A stretch of DNA of 64,000 nt. Source: Parablautia intestinalis. Lineage in GTDB: Bacteria; Bacillota; Clostridia; Lachnospirales; Lachnospiraceae. This document shows positions 1-7,481 of this stretch, in pieces. The first letter of the stretch is position 1, and each line of letters starts with the position of its first letter. Both the position numbers and the translations under genes were made by a program. The DNA is taken from the NCBI GenBank assembly GCA_003612395.1, contig RAYQ01000017.1:1-64000 (forward strand). Reading direction: 5' to 3'. Under the pieces are notes generated by a model. That model was not told the DNA's origin, searched no databases, and saw only the letters and a list, made by a program, of their open reading frames with translations.

Positions 1-244
1 TAAGAATTGTCATATCTTGATTCTTACCCAAAAAGAGGTATTTTTTTCCAAAGACACAAACTATTTTACACTACCTATGAAAATGATTTTGAAAGACATC
101 ACAATTTGGATTTTTTCGATTGGAGTTTTACTTGTTTCTTTAATATTGATTGCATAGCACTAAATTGTAAAGTACTCAAACTTCCCACACTAAAAATGGG
201 ATTTGCTCCTTGAAAAATCAATACTATAGATTATAAAATAGCAA
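1..244. other. AT-rich flank with no convincing gene
   Basis: This stretch is AT-rich. It holds one 68-codon open frame on the plus strand that has no ribosome binding site and resembles nothing I know. It lies just beyond the 3' end of the IS4-type transposase remnant and probably includes that element's outer end, but I could not identify a terminal inverted repeat or target duplication. Confidence 0.4.
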
Positions 245-1297
245 TCAGGCAGCCGCTGAACCATACTCCAATGCTTTTTGCATGTACTTTGGCAGTCTCT
301 GAACAAAGCTGGCGGTCAATTTCTCCAGCTGTTGTTCTGTGATGTGGAAATATTCCATAACGACACCCATTAGTGCATCTATGATAATCCTCATTGATTG
401 ACTGAAAGTGATGTCATCCAGTTCATCCATGAGACGGAAAAATAGTTCACAAATCGTTTTGTCATCGGTATTGCACCGCTGTGTAACTGCAAGCATCATA
501 TATCGCGCAAAAACAATGGATACATGAGCAGTCAAAGCATCATAGGACAGACTCCGGCACTCCTTTACCAGATGCAGATAGGATTTACAGGTTTTGAAAA
601 ACACCTCTATATCCCAGCGTTTCCCATAAACACGGATGATTTCTTCCGTTGAGATAGCTGTGTCCGTGCTGATGATGGCAAGCCAGTCTTTTCTCTTACC
701 TTTGTTCCGGACACAGACGATTTTTGCTGGAATTGCTTCATCACCAACGGTTACATCAACCGAAAGCAGGTACTTGGAGCGGCCTCTGCGCTTTTTGCAC
801 TGTTTATAGATTTCTTTGATGCTGTATCTGCCACCCTGATAGCCATATTTGATTTTACTGCTTTTCTTAACCATTGCGATTGTGTCCAATTCGCAGTTTG
901 TCTTTAAGGCGGTGATGGTCTTGGGTGATGAAAACCAGCTGTCGAACAGCACATATTTTGCAGAAACTCCAGATGATTGTGCTGCTCTGATCAGGTCAAT
1001 CAAGACTTCTGTTGCTTTTCGTCTGGATTCTTTCCGCCTTTTCCCGGCAAGAGAACGTCCATCGAAGTTTGCAGCTTTGCAGAGCAGATTTTTATCGTCG
1101 GCTGCCGACAGAAGACGATGGTTGATCGGAACAAAGGAACTGCCATCGGACCATCCAAGTGTCAACATACGGTAACCTCTCTTGTACTTCATAGAGCAGT
1201 GGTCGAAGACTTTCGCCAGAAGTTCCGTTTTATTTGAACGGGAACGGTCAAACAGGCTGTCATCAATAATGAAGACATCTTTGCGGCTCTCATCTGA
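245..1297 (-). pseudogene. IS4-family transposase, N-terminally truncated
   Basis: DDE transposase remnant of about 350 codons. The C-terminal part carries the IS4 YREK signature: a Tyr, then Arg (in GKRWDIEVFFK), Glu and Lys. Upstream of the first ATG (1192) the same frame stays open and reads FIIDDSLFDRSRSNK, which fits an IS4 catalytic region, until a stop at about 1325. The N-terminal third is missing because an IS21-type left end begins near 1295. The gene therefore cannot produce a complete enzyme. The family call is firm; the exact IS name is not. Confidence 0.85.
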
Positions 1298-1376
1298 ATA
1301 TTCTAACGCTTCGGAGCCACCGTTTTATCGCTTGAGAGCCATTTGATTTTGGTATTCTAATGCTTGAGAGCCACCA
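1295..1376 (+). repeat. IS21-type left end with repeated transposase-binding sites
   Basis: Three related units occur in tandem: 1299-1321 (TATTCTAACGCTTCGGAGCC), about 1325-1342 (TTATCGCTTGAGAGCCAT) and 1353-1375 (TATTCTAATGCTTGAGAGCC). They share the core GCTTGAGAGCCA with small changes. IS21-family elements carry multiple such end repeats as transposase sites, and the block lies directly upstream of istA in the right orientation. The TG at 1295-1296 is a plausible element terminus. This block interrupts the IS4 remnant, so the IS21-type element inserted second. Confidence 0.7.
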
Positions 1377-1413
1377 CAACATCTAGTGGTCTTTGATATT
1401 TGATTTTATATAG

Positions 1414-1470
1414 GATCTCCTATAGATTTTGATAGAAAGCCTGGTGCTTTTAATAAATCTATAGGAGGTC
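1414..1470 (+). promoter_or_regulatory. Hairpin that sequesters the istA ribosome binding site
   Basis: CTCCTATAGATTT at 1417-1429 is perfectly complementary to AAATCTATAGGAG at 1455-1467. One wobble and two further pairs extend the stem to 16 bp (1414-1470). The right arm contains the GGAGG Shine-Dalgarno of istA, whose ATG is at 1478. RNA read in from outside would fold and hide this site, while a transcript starting inside the loop would not. Such protection from impinging transcription is known in IS10 and IS50; its use here is inference. Confidence 0.7.
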
Positions 1471-1477
1471 TTTTATT

Positions 1478-2382
1478 ATGTACAAAAAGACGAAACCCAG
1501 AAGCGTAATGGAGCTTCTAAACAAAAATCTAAGCGAAAGGGAGGTGGCGGCAATACTTGGATGCTCAAGAAACACAGTCTCTGAAATTAAAGAACTCTGC
1601 AGACAGCAGGGCATGACTTGGGATGACATTCAGGATATGACAGATGACGGGTTGTACGATATTTTATATCCTAAGAAATTCAAGCGGACAACAAACTATG
1701 TGCCTGTCGATTATGCATACGTACATTCAGAACTCAAGAAAACTGGAGTGACTATGAAACTGCTGTGGGAAGAGTATCGGGACAGATGCGTGAGCGAGGG
1801 CAGGGGATACTGTGCGTATCCTACATTTACTGTCAATTATTACAAATATACTGGCGAGAAGAATTATACCAGCCATATACAGCACAAGCCGGGAGTCGAG
1901 GTAGAGGTGGATTGGTCTGGTCCTACAATGTCATATGTGGACGTGGATACCGGAGAAATCATAACCGCATATCTGTTTGTCGCCACACTGCCATACAGCC
2001 AGTATGGGTATGTGGAAGCAACCACGGATATGAAAGAAAAGGCGTGGCTTGAATGCCATGTGCATATGTTTGAATTCTTTGAAGGCACGCCTGTGAAGAT
2101 TGTCTGCGACAACTTGAAAACTGGTGTTGTGTCCCATCCTAAGAAGGGCGAGATCATCCTCAATGATGCATATCTGGCATTGGGGGAGTATTACATGACC
2201 GCCATCATGCCTACAGGCGTTAAAAAGCCCAAGCAGAAAGCCAGTGTAGAAGGTTCTGTAGGCAAGATTGCGACGGCTGTTATAGCAAAGCTTAGGAATG
2301 AGATATTTACATCACTTGGATCGCTAAACTCAGCTATTCGCAAGGCTGTAAAGGAGTACAATGACAGACCGTTCCAGAAAAG
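1478..2382 (+). pseudogene. istA: IS21-family transposase IstA, 3'-truncated
   Basis: The N-terminal helix-turn-helix (residues 1-50, SEREVAAILGCSRNTVSEIK) is followed by an rve-type DDE core with the first Asp in VEVDWSG, the second in VCDN and the Glu in KASVEGSV. Homology stops after the conserved YNDRPFQKR at about 2383. IstA is normally near 500 residues, so about 190 are lost, and there is no istB downstream. The frame runs on to 2449 only by reading the following integrase fragment out of frame. The start ATG has a strong GGAGG inside the hairpin arm. Confidence 0.85.
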
Positions 2383-2640
2383 ATGCCGAATATCACGCCC
2401 CACATCTGCCGCCATACCTATTGTAGCAACATGGCAAAATCCGGCATGAACCCAAAGACGCTCCAATACCTGATGGGGCATAGCGATATCGGTGTTACGC
2501 TGAATACCTACACGCATCTTGGGTTGGAGGATGCAACGGATGAGCTGAAACGGATGGAAGAACTGGAGAACGCCAGAAAGGAACTGGAAAAGAACAAAGA
2601 GGAGAAACACGTATCACAGAAAATGTTCCGGGCAATCTGA
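2383..2640 (+). pseudogene. Tn916-type tyrosine recombinase, C-terminal fragment
   Basis: The 85 codons match the end of an integrative-element integrase: HICRHTYCS supplies the HxxR box, GHSDIG the second His, and the catalytic Tyr is in NTYTH, followed by a charged C-terminal tail. The N-terminal arm-binding and core domains are absent and the fragment abuts truncated istA at about 2378-2386. It ends at its own strong terminator. It marks the edge of a former integrative element and is not functional. Confidence 0.85.
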
Positions 2641-2655
2641 ATAAAGAGAGTTTTG

Positions 2656-2681
2656 TGCCCTGCTTCGGCAGGGCATTTTTT
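2656..2681 (+). terminator. Rho-independent terminator after the integrase fragment
   Basis: TGCCCTGC-TTCG-GCAGGGCA forms a perfect 8-bp stem with a stable UUCG-type tetraloop and is followed by six T. It closes the integrase remnant. Confidence 0.9.
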
Positions 2682-2684
2682 GTT

Positions 2685-2713
2685 TTCCCAAATAGGCAGA
2701 GATATGCTATACT
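2685..2713 (+). promoter_or_regulatory. Putative promoter for the gene at 2756
   Basis: An extended -10 (TG-C-TATACT, hexamer 2708-2713) stands 17 bases after a weak -35 (TTCCCA, 2685-2690). It follows the integrase terminator directly, so the next gene would be transcribed independently. Confidence 0.5.
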
Positions 2714-2755
2714 ATTACAAAATGCTTACTGAAGAAAGTGAGGCAAATAGATAAC

Positions 2756-3679
2756 ATGGAGAATGAAAAGTTTTTAGTTGAGTCGGGATTATATGATAAA
2801 GCAGAGATACGGTATGAAGACTATCCTGATCTAAAAAATTTGCTGTCTGGAAAAGAAAAAATAGATTTATTTTGTAACAAGTGCAAGGAGAAAAGAACAT
2901 TTACAGCTAAAAGTAACAAAATAAAATTATCAAAAAAATATGAACCCATTACAGTGAATATTTTTGATACATATGGTGAGGAGAGTAAAGATGACAAAGA
3001 TATATATAGTAGCTTGATGGCGCAGGAAGCACGGGAAAGGCAGCAAGAATTTGAACGGTTTTTGGCAGAAAATAAATTTACGGTCTTACGTTATGCATGT
3101 AGCAGAGATGAGAGCCACCAATTAATATTTATCTTGTTCATAGATGGATTTACAATTCAAAAGATTGGCCAGTATCCGTCTTATGCTGATATCGATATAC
3201 CGCAGGCAAACATTTACAGAAAAGAACTGGGGGAAAAATATTACAATGAGTTGAAACGTGCTATAGGACTATACAGTTGTAATGTAGGCATAGGTTCTTA
3301 TGTCCATCTAAGGCGTATAGTTGAAAAGCTGATATTAGATGCTTTAAAAGAGGCAATTAACGAGGGTGCAGTTACACAAGAACAATTTGAAATTGATGAA
3401 AATAAGCATCAGCGAAGAGTAGAAGACAAAATAAAATTATTATCTAAATACCTGCCTAAGCCATTAGTAGATAACAAAACTGTTTATGGTATTATAAGCA
3501 AAGGAATTCATGAATTGGAAGAGGATGAATGCCTCAAATATTTTCCGGTTGTTGAGCAGTTAATAAAAATGTGTTTGGATGAAAGTATTGCAAAAAAACA
3601 AAGGGAAAAGGATGAAAGAGAGTTGAAGAAAAAGCTATCAGTTATAAATACAGAAATAAAGGAAAAAAAACCAGAGTAG
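2756..3679 (+). CDS. Uncharacterised zinc-ribbon-like protein with coiled-coil C terminus
   Basis: I do not recognise this 307-residue protein. Near the N terminus FCNKCKEK is a CxxC knuckle, with another Cys in RYACSRDESH that could complete a zinc site. The middle, around YVHLRRIVEKLILDAL, resembles the core of DUF4145-like proteins found in defence and mobile loci, which is a weak family impression. The last 40 residues are highly charged (KKQREKDERELKKKL) and probably coiled coil. ATG 2756 is chosen because the GTGAGG at 2738-2743 reads as its Shine-Dalgarno; a GTG at 2738 is the in-frame alternative. It stands alone between two terminators next to an integrase scar, suggesting acquired cargo. 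Confidence 0.75.
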   Translation: MENEKFLVESGLYDKAEIRYEDYPDLKNLLSGKEKIDLFCNKCKEKRTFTAKSNKIKLSKKYEPITVNIFDTYGEESKDDKDIYSSLMAQEARERQQEFERFLAENKFTVLRYACSRDESHQLIFILFIDGFTIQKIGQYPSYADIDIPQANIYRKELGEKYYNELKRAIGLYSCNVGIGSYVHLRRIVEKLILDALKEAINEGAVTQEQFEIDENKHQRRVEDKIKLLSKYLPKPLVDNKTVYGIISKGIHELEEDECLKYFPVVEQLIKMCLDESIAKKQREKDERELKKKLSVINTEIKEKKPE

Positions 3680-3718
3680 TAAAAACCCCCAATTCCTACT
3701 ACGTTTTTACTACTTTTG
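3675..3718 (+). terminator. Terminator after the gene at 2756
   Basis: AGTAGTAAAAAC (3675-3686) and GTTTTTACTACT (3703-3714) are perfect 12-base inverted arms followed by TTTT. The left arm overlaps the stop codon of the preceding gene. Confidence 0.65.
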
Positions 3719-3734
3719 ACGGCATCAACTTGCC

Positions 3735-3820
3735 CCGTTTTGCCTCGATTTGCTTATTTCGTTACATTTTTCACAATCTCCACGAAAAACGCAAACCTTG
3801 CAAATCGCGCCAAAACACGG
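3735..3820. repeat. Imperfect inverted repeat upstream of the phosphatase gene
   Basis: CCGTTTTGCCTCGATTTGC (3735-3753) pairs with the near-complement at 3800-3820 (GCAAATCGCGCCAAAACACGG read on the plus strand, two extra bases). A second pairing lies inside, TTTGCttatTTCGT with ACGAAaaacGCAAA. The structure could be an element end, an operator region or a folded 5' leader. Nothing in the sequence decides between these. Confidence 0.45.
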
Positions 3821-3852
3821 CAAATCAGAGCATTATAGGAGGAAAAATTAAC

Positions 3853-4311
3853 ATGATTAAGATACTTTTCGTCTGCCACGGCAACATATGCCGCTCCCCC
3901 ATGGCTGAATTTGTCTTAAAGGATATGGTAAAAAAGAAAGGGCTAGCAGACAATTTTTATATCGCCTCTGCTGCCACCAGTACCGAAGAAATCGGCAACC
4001 CTGTCCACTATGGAACCCGAAACAAGTTAGCTTCCTATGGCATCAGCACGGCTGGGAAAACTGCAATCCGTATGAAAAAGCAGGATTATGGGTTATATGA
4101 TTATCTTATCGGAATGGATGACTGGAACATTCGAAATATGCGAAAAATTACAGGCGGCGATCCCGAAAACAAAATATTCAAGCTTCTTTTTTTTGCAGGC
4201 AGCACAAGGGATATCGCAGATCCTTGGTATACCGGAAATTTTGATATTACCTATAATGATATTGTAGAAGGGTGTGAGGCTTTCCTGAACATGCTCATAA
4301 AAAATATTTAA
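3853..4311 (+). CDS. Low-molecular-weight protein tyrosine phosphatase
   Basis: This 152-residue cytoplasmic enzyme hydrolyses phosphotyrosine (or phosphoarginine in some relatives). The N-terminal P-loop is VCHGNICRSP, with nucleophile Cys8 and Arg14, and the general acid is Asp123 in ADPWYTG. The length is normal for the family. Start ATG 3853 is preceded by a perfect AGGAGG at 3837-3842; the open frame begins at 3730 but that extension has no ribosome site. No kinase or exopolysaccharide gene is nearby to suggest a substrate. The first spacing residues of the P-loop, HGNICRS, are canonical, so activity is expected. Confidence 0.93.
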   Translation: MIKILFVCHGNICRSPMAEFVLKDMVKKKGLADNFYIASAATSTEEIGNPVHYGTRNKLASYGISTAGKTAIRMKKQDYGLYDYLIGMDDWNIRNMRKITGGDPENKIFKLLFFAGSTRDIADPWYTGNFDITYNDIVEGCEAFLNMLIKNI

Positions 4312-4656
4312 AAATCACATAAAACAGTATAATACAAATCATAAAGGAATTGATTAATTAATTGAACCAATTCGTTGGAGATTTAAAGTCAATAACCCCG
4401 CTGCAAGCAACGGGGCATCAAATTTGCAGCGCTGCAGAGCGCAATAGATCTTCGATGTGTGGGCATTTGGTCTCCGCTCCGGTCCGTGCTGGACATGCGC
4501 CGCTGGCACATAGCACCCCTTGCGGCATTCGCCAAATGTTTATGAGATGCTTTTATCTCTATGAGATATTAGTATCTCTATGAGATCTTTGCATCTCTAT
4601 GGGCAGCCGCCCCACTCATTGCCCGCGGAAATAAAATTTGAAATAATTGCTTCATA
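4312..4656. other. Intergenic stretch with hairpins, no gene
   Basis: A 73-codon plus-strand frame here has no ribosome site and atypical composition, and I reject it. Visible structures are CCCCG...CGGGG (about 4397-4415), a GC-rich palindrome GCAGCGCTGC near 4427, and the 19-base repeats listed separately. The GC-rich middle differs from the AT-rich ends. Confidence 0.5.
4541..4603. repeat. Tandem 19-base repeats with internal dyad
   Basis: Two full 19-base units (4555-4573, 4574-4592) start ATCTCTATGAGAT and are flanked by partial units at 4541-4554 and 4593-4603. Each core ATCTC-TAT-GAGAT is itself an inverted repeat. The array could bind a regulator or form serial small hairpins. It is too short and too self-complementary to be a CRISPR array. 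Confidence 0.65.
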
Positions 4657-4700
4657 AAACAAACTATGACATAATGGTGTCATAGTTTGTTTGCTATACT
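4657..4700 (+). promoter_or_regulatory. Promoter with 15-bp palindromic operator for the WYL regulator operon
   Basis: AAACAAACTATGACA (4657-4671) and TGTCATAGTTTGTTT (4678-4692) are perfect inverted arms around a 6-base spacer. They end two bases before an extended -10, TG-C-TATACT (4695-4700), so the palindrome covers the -35 position and lies upstream of the expected transcript start. It therefore looks like a DNA operator. The nearest candidate binder is the WYL regulator encoded at 4794, implying autoregulation. Confidence 0.65.
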
Positions 4701-4713
4701 GGGACAGAAGTAA

Positions 4714-4793
4714 GAAAGTTTGAGAGTCCTTTTCAAACTTTCTATTGATGGCAGTACCGCAGGCACAGCCTGCGGTATGCGGAGGGGATAAGG
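4714..4793 (+). promoter_or_regulatory. Two-hairpin leader element, copy 1
   Basis: P1 is GAAAGTTTGA / TCAAACTTTC (4714-4723 / 4733-4742). The linker GATGGCAG lies at 4747-4754. P2 is TACCGCAGGC / GCCTGCGGTA (4755-4764 / 4768-4777). A GGAGGGG ribosome site (4781-4787) and the ATG at 4794 follow directly. The same architecture recurs before three other unrelated genes. Confidence 0.7.
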
Positions 4794-5699
4794 ATGAAGA
4801 CAGACCGGCTTATAAGCATTGTTGTTTATCTGCTAAATCATGGTCGGACATCAGCACAGAAATTGGCAGAAGAATTTGAAGTTTCCTCCAGAACGATTAT
4901 GCGGGATTTAGAGTCACTGGATCAGGCAGGTATCCCGATTCAATCGTATTATGGTGTAGAAGGCGGCTACCAGATTATGGACAGTTTTGTTTTAGAAAAG
5001 CAGGTTGCAACAAATCACGAATATGATTGGATTGTTACTGCTCTGGAAGGACTGTCAAGCGCATATGCTGGCAAAAGTCTAAAAAGGGCACTGGCAAAAG
5101 TGCAGAGTATGAGCCATACAGGGAATAGTGCTGTTTCTGTGGATTTGGGCGTTGCAAGGGAGGATGATAAAATAAATGAGCAGTTAATGCTGCTTGAAGA
5201 TGCAATTGAAGAAAAATGCGCTGTTCGGTTTTCATATACAAACAGTCATGGTGAAGAAAAAGATATTCAGACAGAGCCGGTTGGCCTCCAATACAAATGG
5301 TATAGCTGGTATCTGATTGGATATTATGAAAAATATCAGGATTATTGTATGTTTAAATTAGTTCGTATGGACAATTTGCAAAAAACAGATATTAGATTTA
5401 CAAAAACGCATAGTCTTTCGGATTTTAAAATGAAAGATGACAGTGATAATACTGTACATGTCAAACTATACGGAAAGGCAGCCATAAAAGCAAAATGCAG
5501 AGAATATCTAAATGGACGTATTACGCAGGAATTTGAAAATGGGGATTTTGAGTTTTCTTTTTCTGTACCGGAATATGAGACATTTTGGTATGGGGTGATT
5601 CTTTCCTTTGGAAATAAAGCTAAAATTATCGAACCGAAGGAAATAAAAGAACGCATTATAAAAACCTGCAAAGAAATACAAATGGAATATGAGGCATAA
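4794..5699 (+). CDS. YafY-type HTH-WYL transcriptional regulator
   Basis: 301 residues. Residues 1-60 form a DeoR-like winged helix (TSAQKLAEEFEVSSRTIMRD), and about 140-215 form the WYL domain, including YKWYSWYLIGYY, which in this family senses nucleic-acid ligands or small molecules. A C-terminal WCX-like extension follows. It is the first gene of an operon: the DNA glycosylase gene begins two bases after its stop. A 15-bp palindrome over its promoter is a likely autoregulatory operator. Since several WYL proteins respond to DNA damage, control of the downstream repair enzyme is a reasonable inference. Confidence 0.9.
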   Translation: MKTDRLISIVVYLLNHGRTSAQKLAEEFEVSSRTIMRDLESLDQAGIPIQSYYGVEGGYQIMDSFVLEKQVATNHEYDWIVTALEGLSSAYAGKSLKRALAKVQSMSHTGNSAVSVDLGVAREDDKINEQLMLLEDAIEEKCAVRFSYTNSHGEEKDIQTEPVGLQYKWYSWYLIGYYEKYQDYCMFKLVRMDNLQKTDIRFTKTHSLSDFKMKDDSDNTVHVKLYGKAAIKAKCREYLNGRITQEFENGDFEFSFSVPEYETFWYGVILSFGNKAKIIEPKEIKERIIKTCKEIQMEYEA

Positions 5700-5701
5700 G
5701 G

Positions 5702-6892
5702 ATGAATTTTTATTCGAAGGAAGAAGCAGGACATATGCTGTGCCGGTATCACAATCTGGACGGTGCAGAAGCATTATGTGGGAAAAAGGGTGTCGAAAAG
5801 ATTATGCAGCGAATACACAGTATTCAATATGATCCTTTGAATGTTGTAGCAAGGAATGCTGATTTGGTATTACAGGCAAGGGTGAAGGATTACAGGGAAT
5901 CCATTCTTTGCGATTTATTATATAAGGAGCATAAATTAATTGACGGATTTGATAAAGAAATGTGTATTTATAACGCGAAAGATTTCTCACGCTTTCAATT
6001 CGTGCGAAATGAATATGAGAAACATGCACTGCCTGCTCTGAAATACCGTAACCAGACAGGCGTACCGGATATACTGGATGATGTCAGAGATTTTGTGGAA
6101 AAGCATGGTAAAACAGGTACAAAAGATATTGCAATCGGGGAAGTGCGTGAAAGCCGCTGGGGACATAAAAAGCTATCAAGCGCTGCTTTGGATTATTTAT
6201 TTAACACTGGTATTCTTACTGTGGCTGACAAACGGGGAACACAGAAATATTTTGACCTTACGGAGCGTGTGCTTGACAGTGAAGATCTTTTTTGTGAACC
6301 GGATATGACCATAGAAGAATTTCTGGAGTGGTATATTGAGAGGCGAATCCAAAGTGTCGGCTTTTTGTGGAACAAGTCAGGCGGAGCATGGCAGGGCCGG
6401 TTTATTAATGAAAATAAACTTCGCAGTTCCACACTTCAGACACTTGTAGAAAAAAACAGGCTAGAAGAAATACGGGTAGAGGGAATCAAAGAGACTTTTT
6501 ACCTTTCAAAAGAATTTAAGGAATATAGGAAGGAGCAGGCAGCAGGCAGTTACGTAAGATTCATTGCCCCACTTGATAATATTATGTGGGACAGGCAGAT
6601 GCTGGAGGTGCTGTTTGGTTTTGCATACCGCTGGGAAGTGTATACCCCTGCTGCAAAAAGAAAGTATGGCTATTATGTATTGCCTGTGCTGTATAACGGT
6701 CAATTTATTGCAAGATTCGAGGCAGAACCGATTTGCAGGGCAGGACAATTTATGATTAAAAACTGGTGGTGGGAACCAAAAGTAAAGCCAAATGATGAAA
6801 TGAGAGAAATGATTGTAAACGAAATGGCACGTTTTGCAGAATTTCTTCAGACTGATAATTCAGAAAAAAATATTACGAAATTAGGAGTGTAG
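5702..6892 (+). CDS. YcaQ/AlkX-type winged-helix DNA glycosylase
   Basis: 396 residues of the HTH_42 (DUF1006) family, which unhooks interstrand crosslinks and bulky alkyl adducts. The catalytic QxD motif is visible as Gln42-Tyr43-Asp44 in HSIQYDPLNVVAR. The conserved downstream segments ESRWGHKKLSS, RFIAPLDNIMWDR and the ending KNWWWEPKVKP match the family, and the length is normal. It has its own start two bases after the WYL regulator stop, with a ribosome site (ATAAGGATG region) inside the end of that gene. I infer a two-gene, damage-responsive repair operon. Confidence 0.88.
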   Translation: MNFYSKEEAGHMLCRYHNLDGAEALCGKKGVEKIMQRIHSIQYDPLNVVARNADLVLQARVKDYRESILCDLLYKEHKLIDGFDKEMCIYNAKDFSRFQFVRNEYEKHALPALKYRNQTGVPDILDDVRDFVEKHGKTGTKDIAIGEVRESRWGHKKLSSAALDYLFNTGILTVADKRGTQKYFDLTERVLDSEDLFCEPDMTIEEFLEWYIERRIQSVGFLWNKSGGAWQGRFINENKLRSSTLQTLVEKNRLEEIRVEGIKETFYLSKEFKEYRKEQAAGSYVRFIAPLDNIMWDRQMLEVLFGFAYRWEVYTPAAKRKYGYYVLPVLYNGQFIARFEAEPICRAGQFMIKNWWWEPKVKPNDEMREMIVNEMARFAEFLQTDNSEKNITKLGV

Positions 6893-6894
6893 TA

Positions 6895-6930
6895 GTGTGA
6901 AAAATAAGTCTGATGGCTTATTTTTCACAC
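6895..6930 (+). repeat. Perfect 14-bp hairpin after the glycosylase gene
   Basis: GTGTGAAAAATAAG (6895-6908) and CTTATTTTTCACAC (6917-6930) are perfect arms with an 8-base loop. There is no terminal T-run, so termination is possible but not clear. It leads straight into the next leader element. Confidence 0.6.
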
Positions 6931-6931
6931 G

Positions 6932-7036
6932 GCAATTTGTGCCAGAGAGTCACAAATTGCTTTGATGGCAGAAGAAAATTCGCATACGCGAATTCTCTTC
7001 GTCCCGTTGCGTAAACGCTCCGGAATGGGGATTAAA
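6932..7036 (+). promoter_or_regulatory. Two-hairpin leader element, copy 2
   Basis: P1 is GCAATTTGTG / CACAAATTGC (6932-6941 / 6951-6960). The linker GATGGCAG is at 6964-6971. P2 is built on AATTCGC / GCGAATT with AAGA / TCTT at its base (6972-6998). The tail TAAACGCTCCGGAATGGGG supplies the ribosome site for ATG 7037. P1 differs from copy 4 (53455) by one compensated base pair. Confidence 0.7.
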
Positions 7037-7402
7037 ATGAAAGAAATTAAACGATATGACATTCATGAAGATTGGGCGCATTCAGGGATTATTCAGGCGG
7101 GAGACTATTGTTTTGTAAATTACTGTGTCCGCAATATAGGCGGTACGATTGAAGAACAAATTGACGGCGCCTTTGATGAAATGGAAGAGCGGCTGGCGTT
7201 AGTGGGATTGACACTTGAAAATGTCGTACAGATGAATTGCCTGTTTAAAAATATATGGGATATTCCGATAATGGAAAAGATAGTTAAGAGAAGGTTTAAT
7301 GGCAAATATCCCGTACGCAAGTCATTTCAGACTGAATTTGCCGACCCGGGCAATTTGCTCTTCCAGGCAGATGCTATTGCCTATTCAGCAATAAAATCTT
7401 AG
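7037..7402 (+). CDS. RidA/YjgF-family protein
   Basis: 121-residue member of the RidA (YjgF/YER057c/UK114) family, small trimeric enzymes that hydrolyse reactive enamine or imine intermediates. The family core is visible: GDYCFVNYCVRNIGGTIEEQIDGAFDEM, LENVVQMNCLF, and the substrate Arg in YPVRKSF. The ending is less canonical than RidA proper, so this may be a divergent subgroup. ATG 7037 follows a GGAATGGGG site supplied by the leader element; the open frame starts at 6962 but that part is the leader. It is closed by a strong terminator and appears monocistronic. Confidence 0.85.
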   Translation: MKEIKRYDIHEDWAHSGIIQAGDYCFVNYCVRNIGGTIEEQIDGAFDEMEERLALVGLTLENVVQMNCLFKNIWDIPIMEKIVKRRFNGKYPVRKSFQTEFADPGNLLFQADAIAYSAIKS

Positions 7403-7436
7403 ATAAACAGGCTTTTATATCTGCATAAGCCCGCTG

Positions 7437-7481
7437 GGCGGCGGCATAGATTTATAAAAATCATGCGCCGCCTGATTTTTT
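7437..7481 (+). terminator. Terminator of the RidA gene
   Basis: GGCGGCG-CAT-GATTT pairs with AAATC-ATG-CGCCGCC with single-base bulges, followed by ATTTTTTATT. It lies exactly at the 3' end of the convergent specificity-subunit gene. Confidence 0.8.

Noticed and set aside
1478-2449. Intact IS21 transposase
   Set aside because: Homology ends at about 2383 and the rest is an out-of-frame integrase; no istB follows.
4362-4583. A 73-codon frame between the phosphatase and the WYL regulator
   Set aside because: No ribosome site, unusual composition, and it reads through hairpins and the 19-base repeats.
4541-4603. CRISPR array
   Set aside because: Units are 19 bases, directly adjacent, self-complementary and without spacers; no cas genes.
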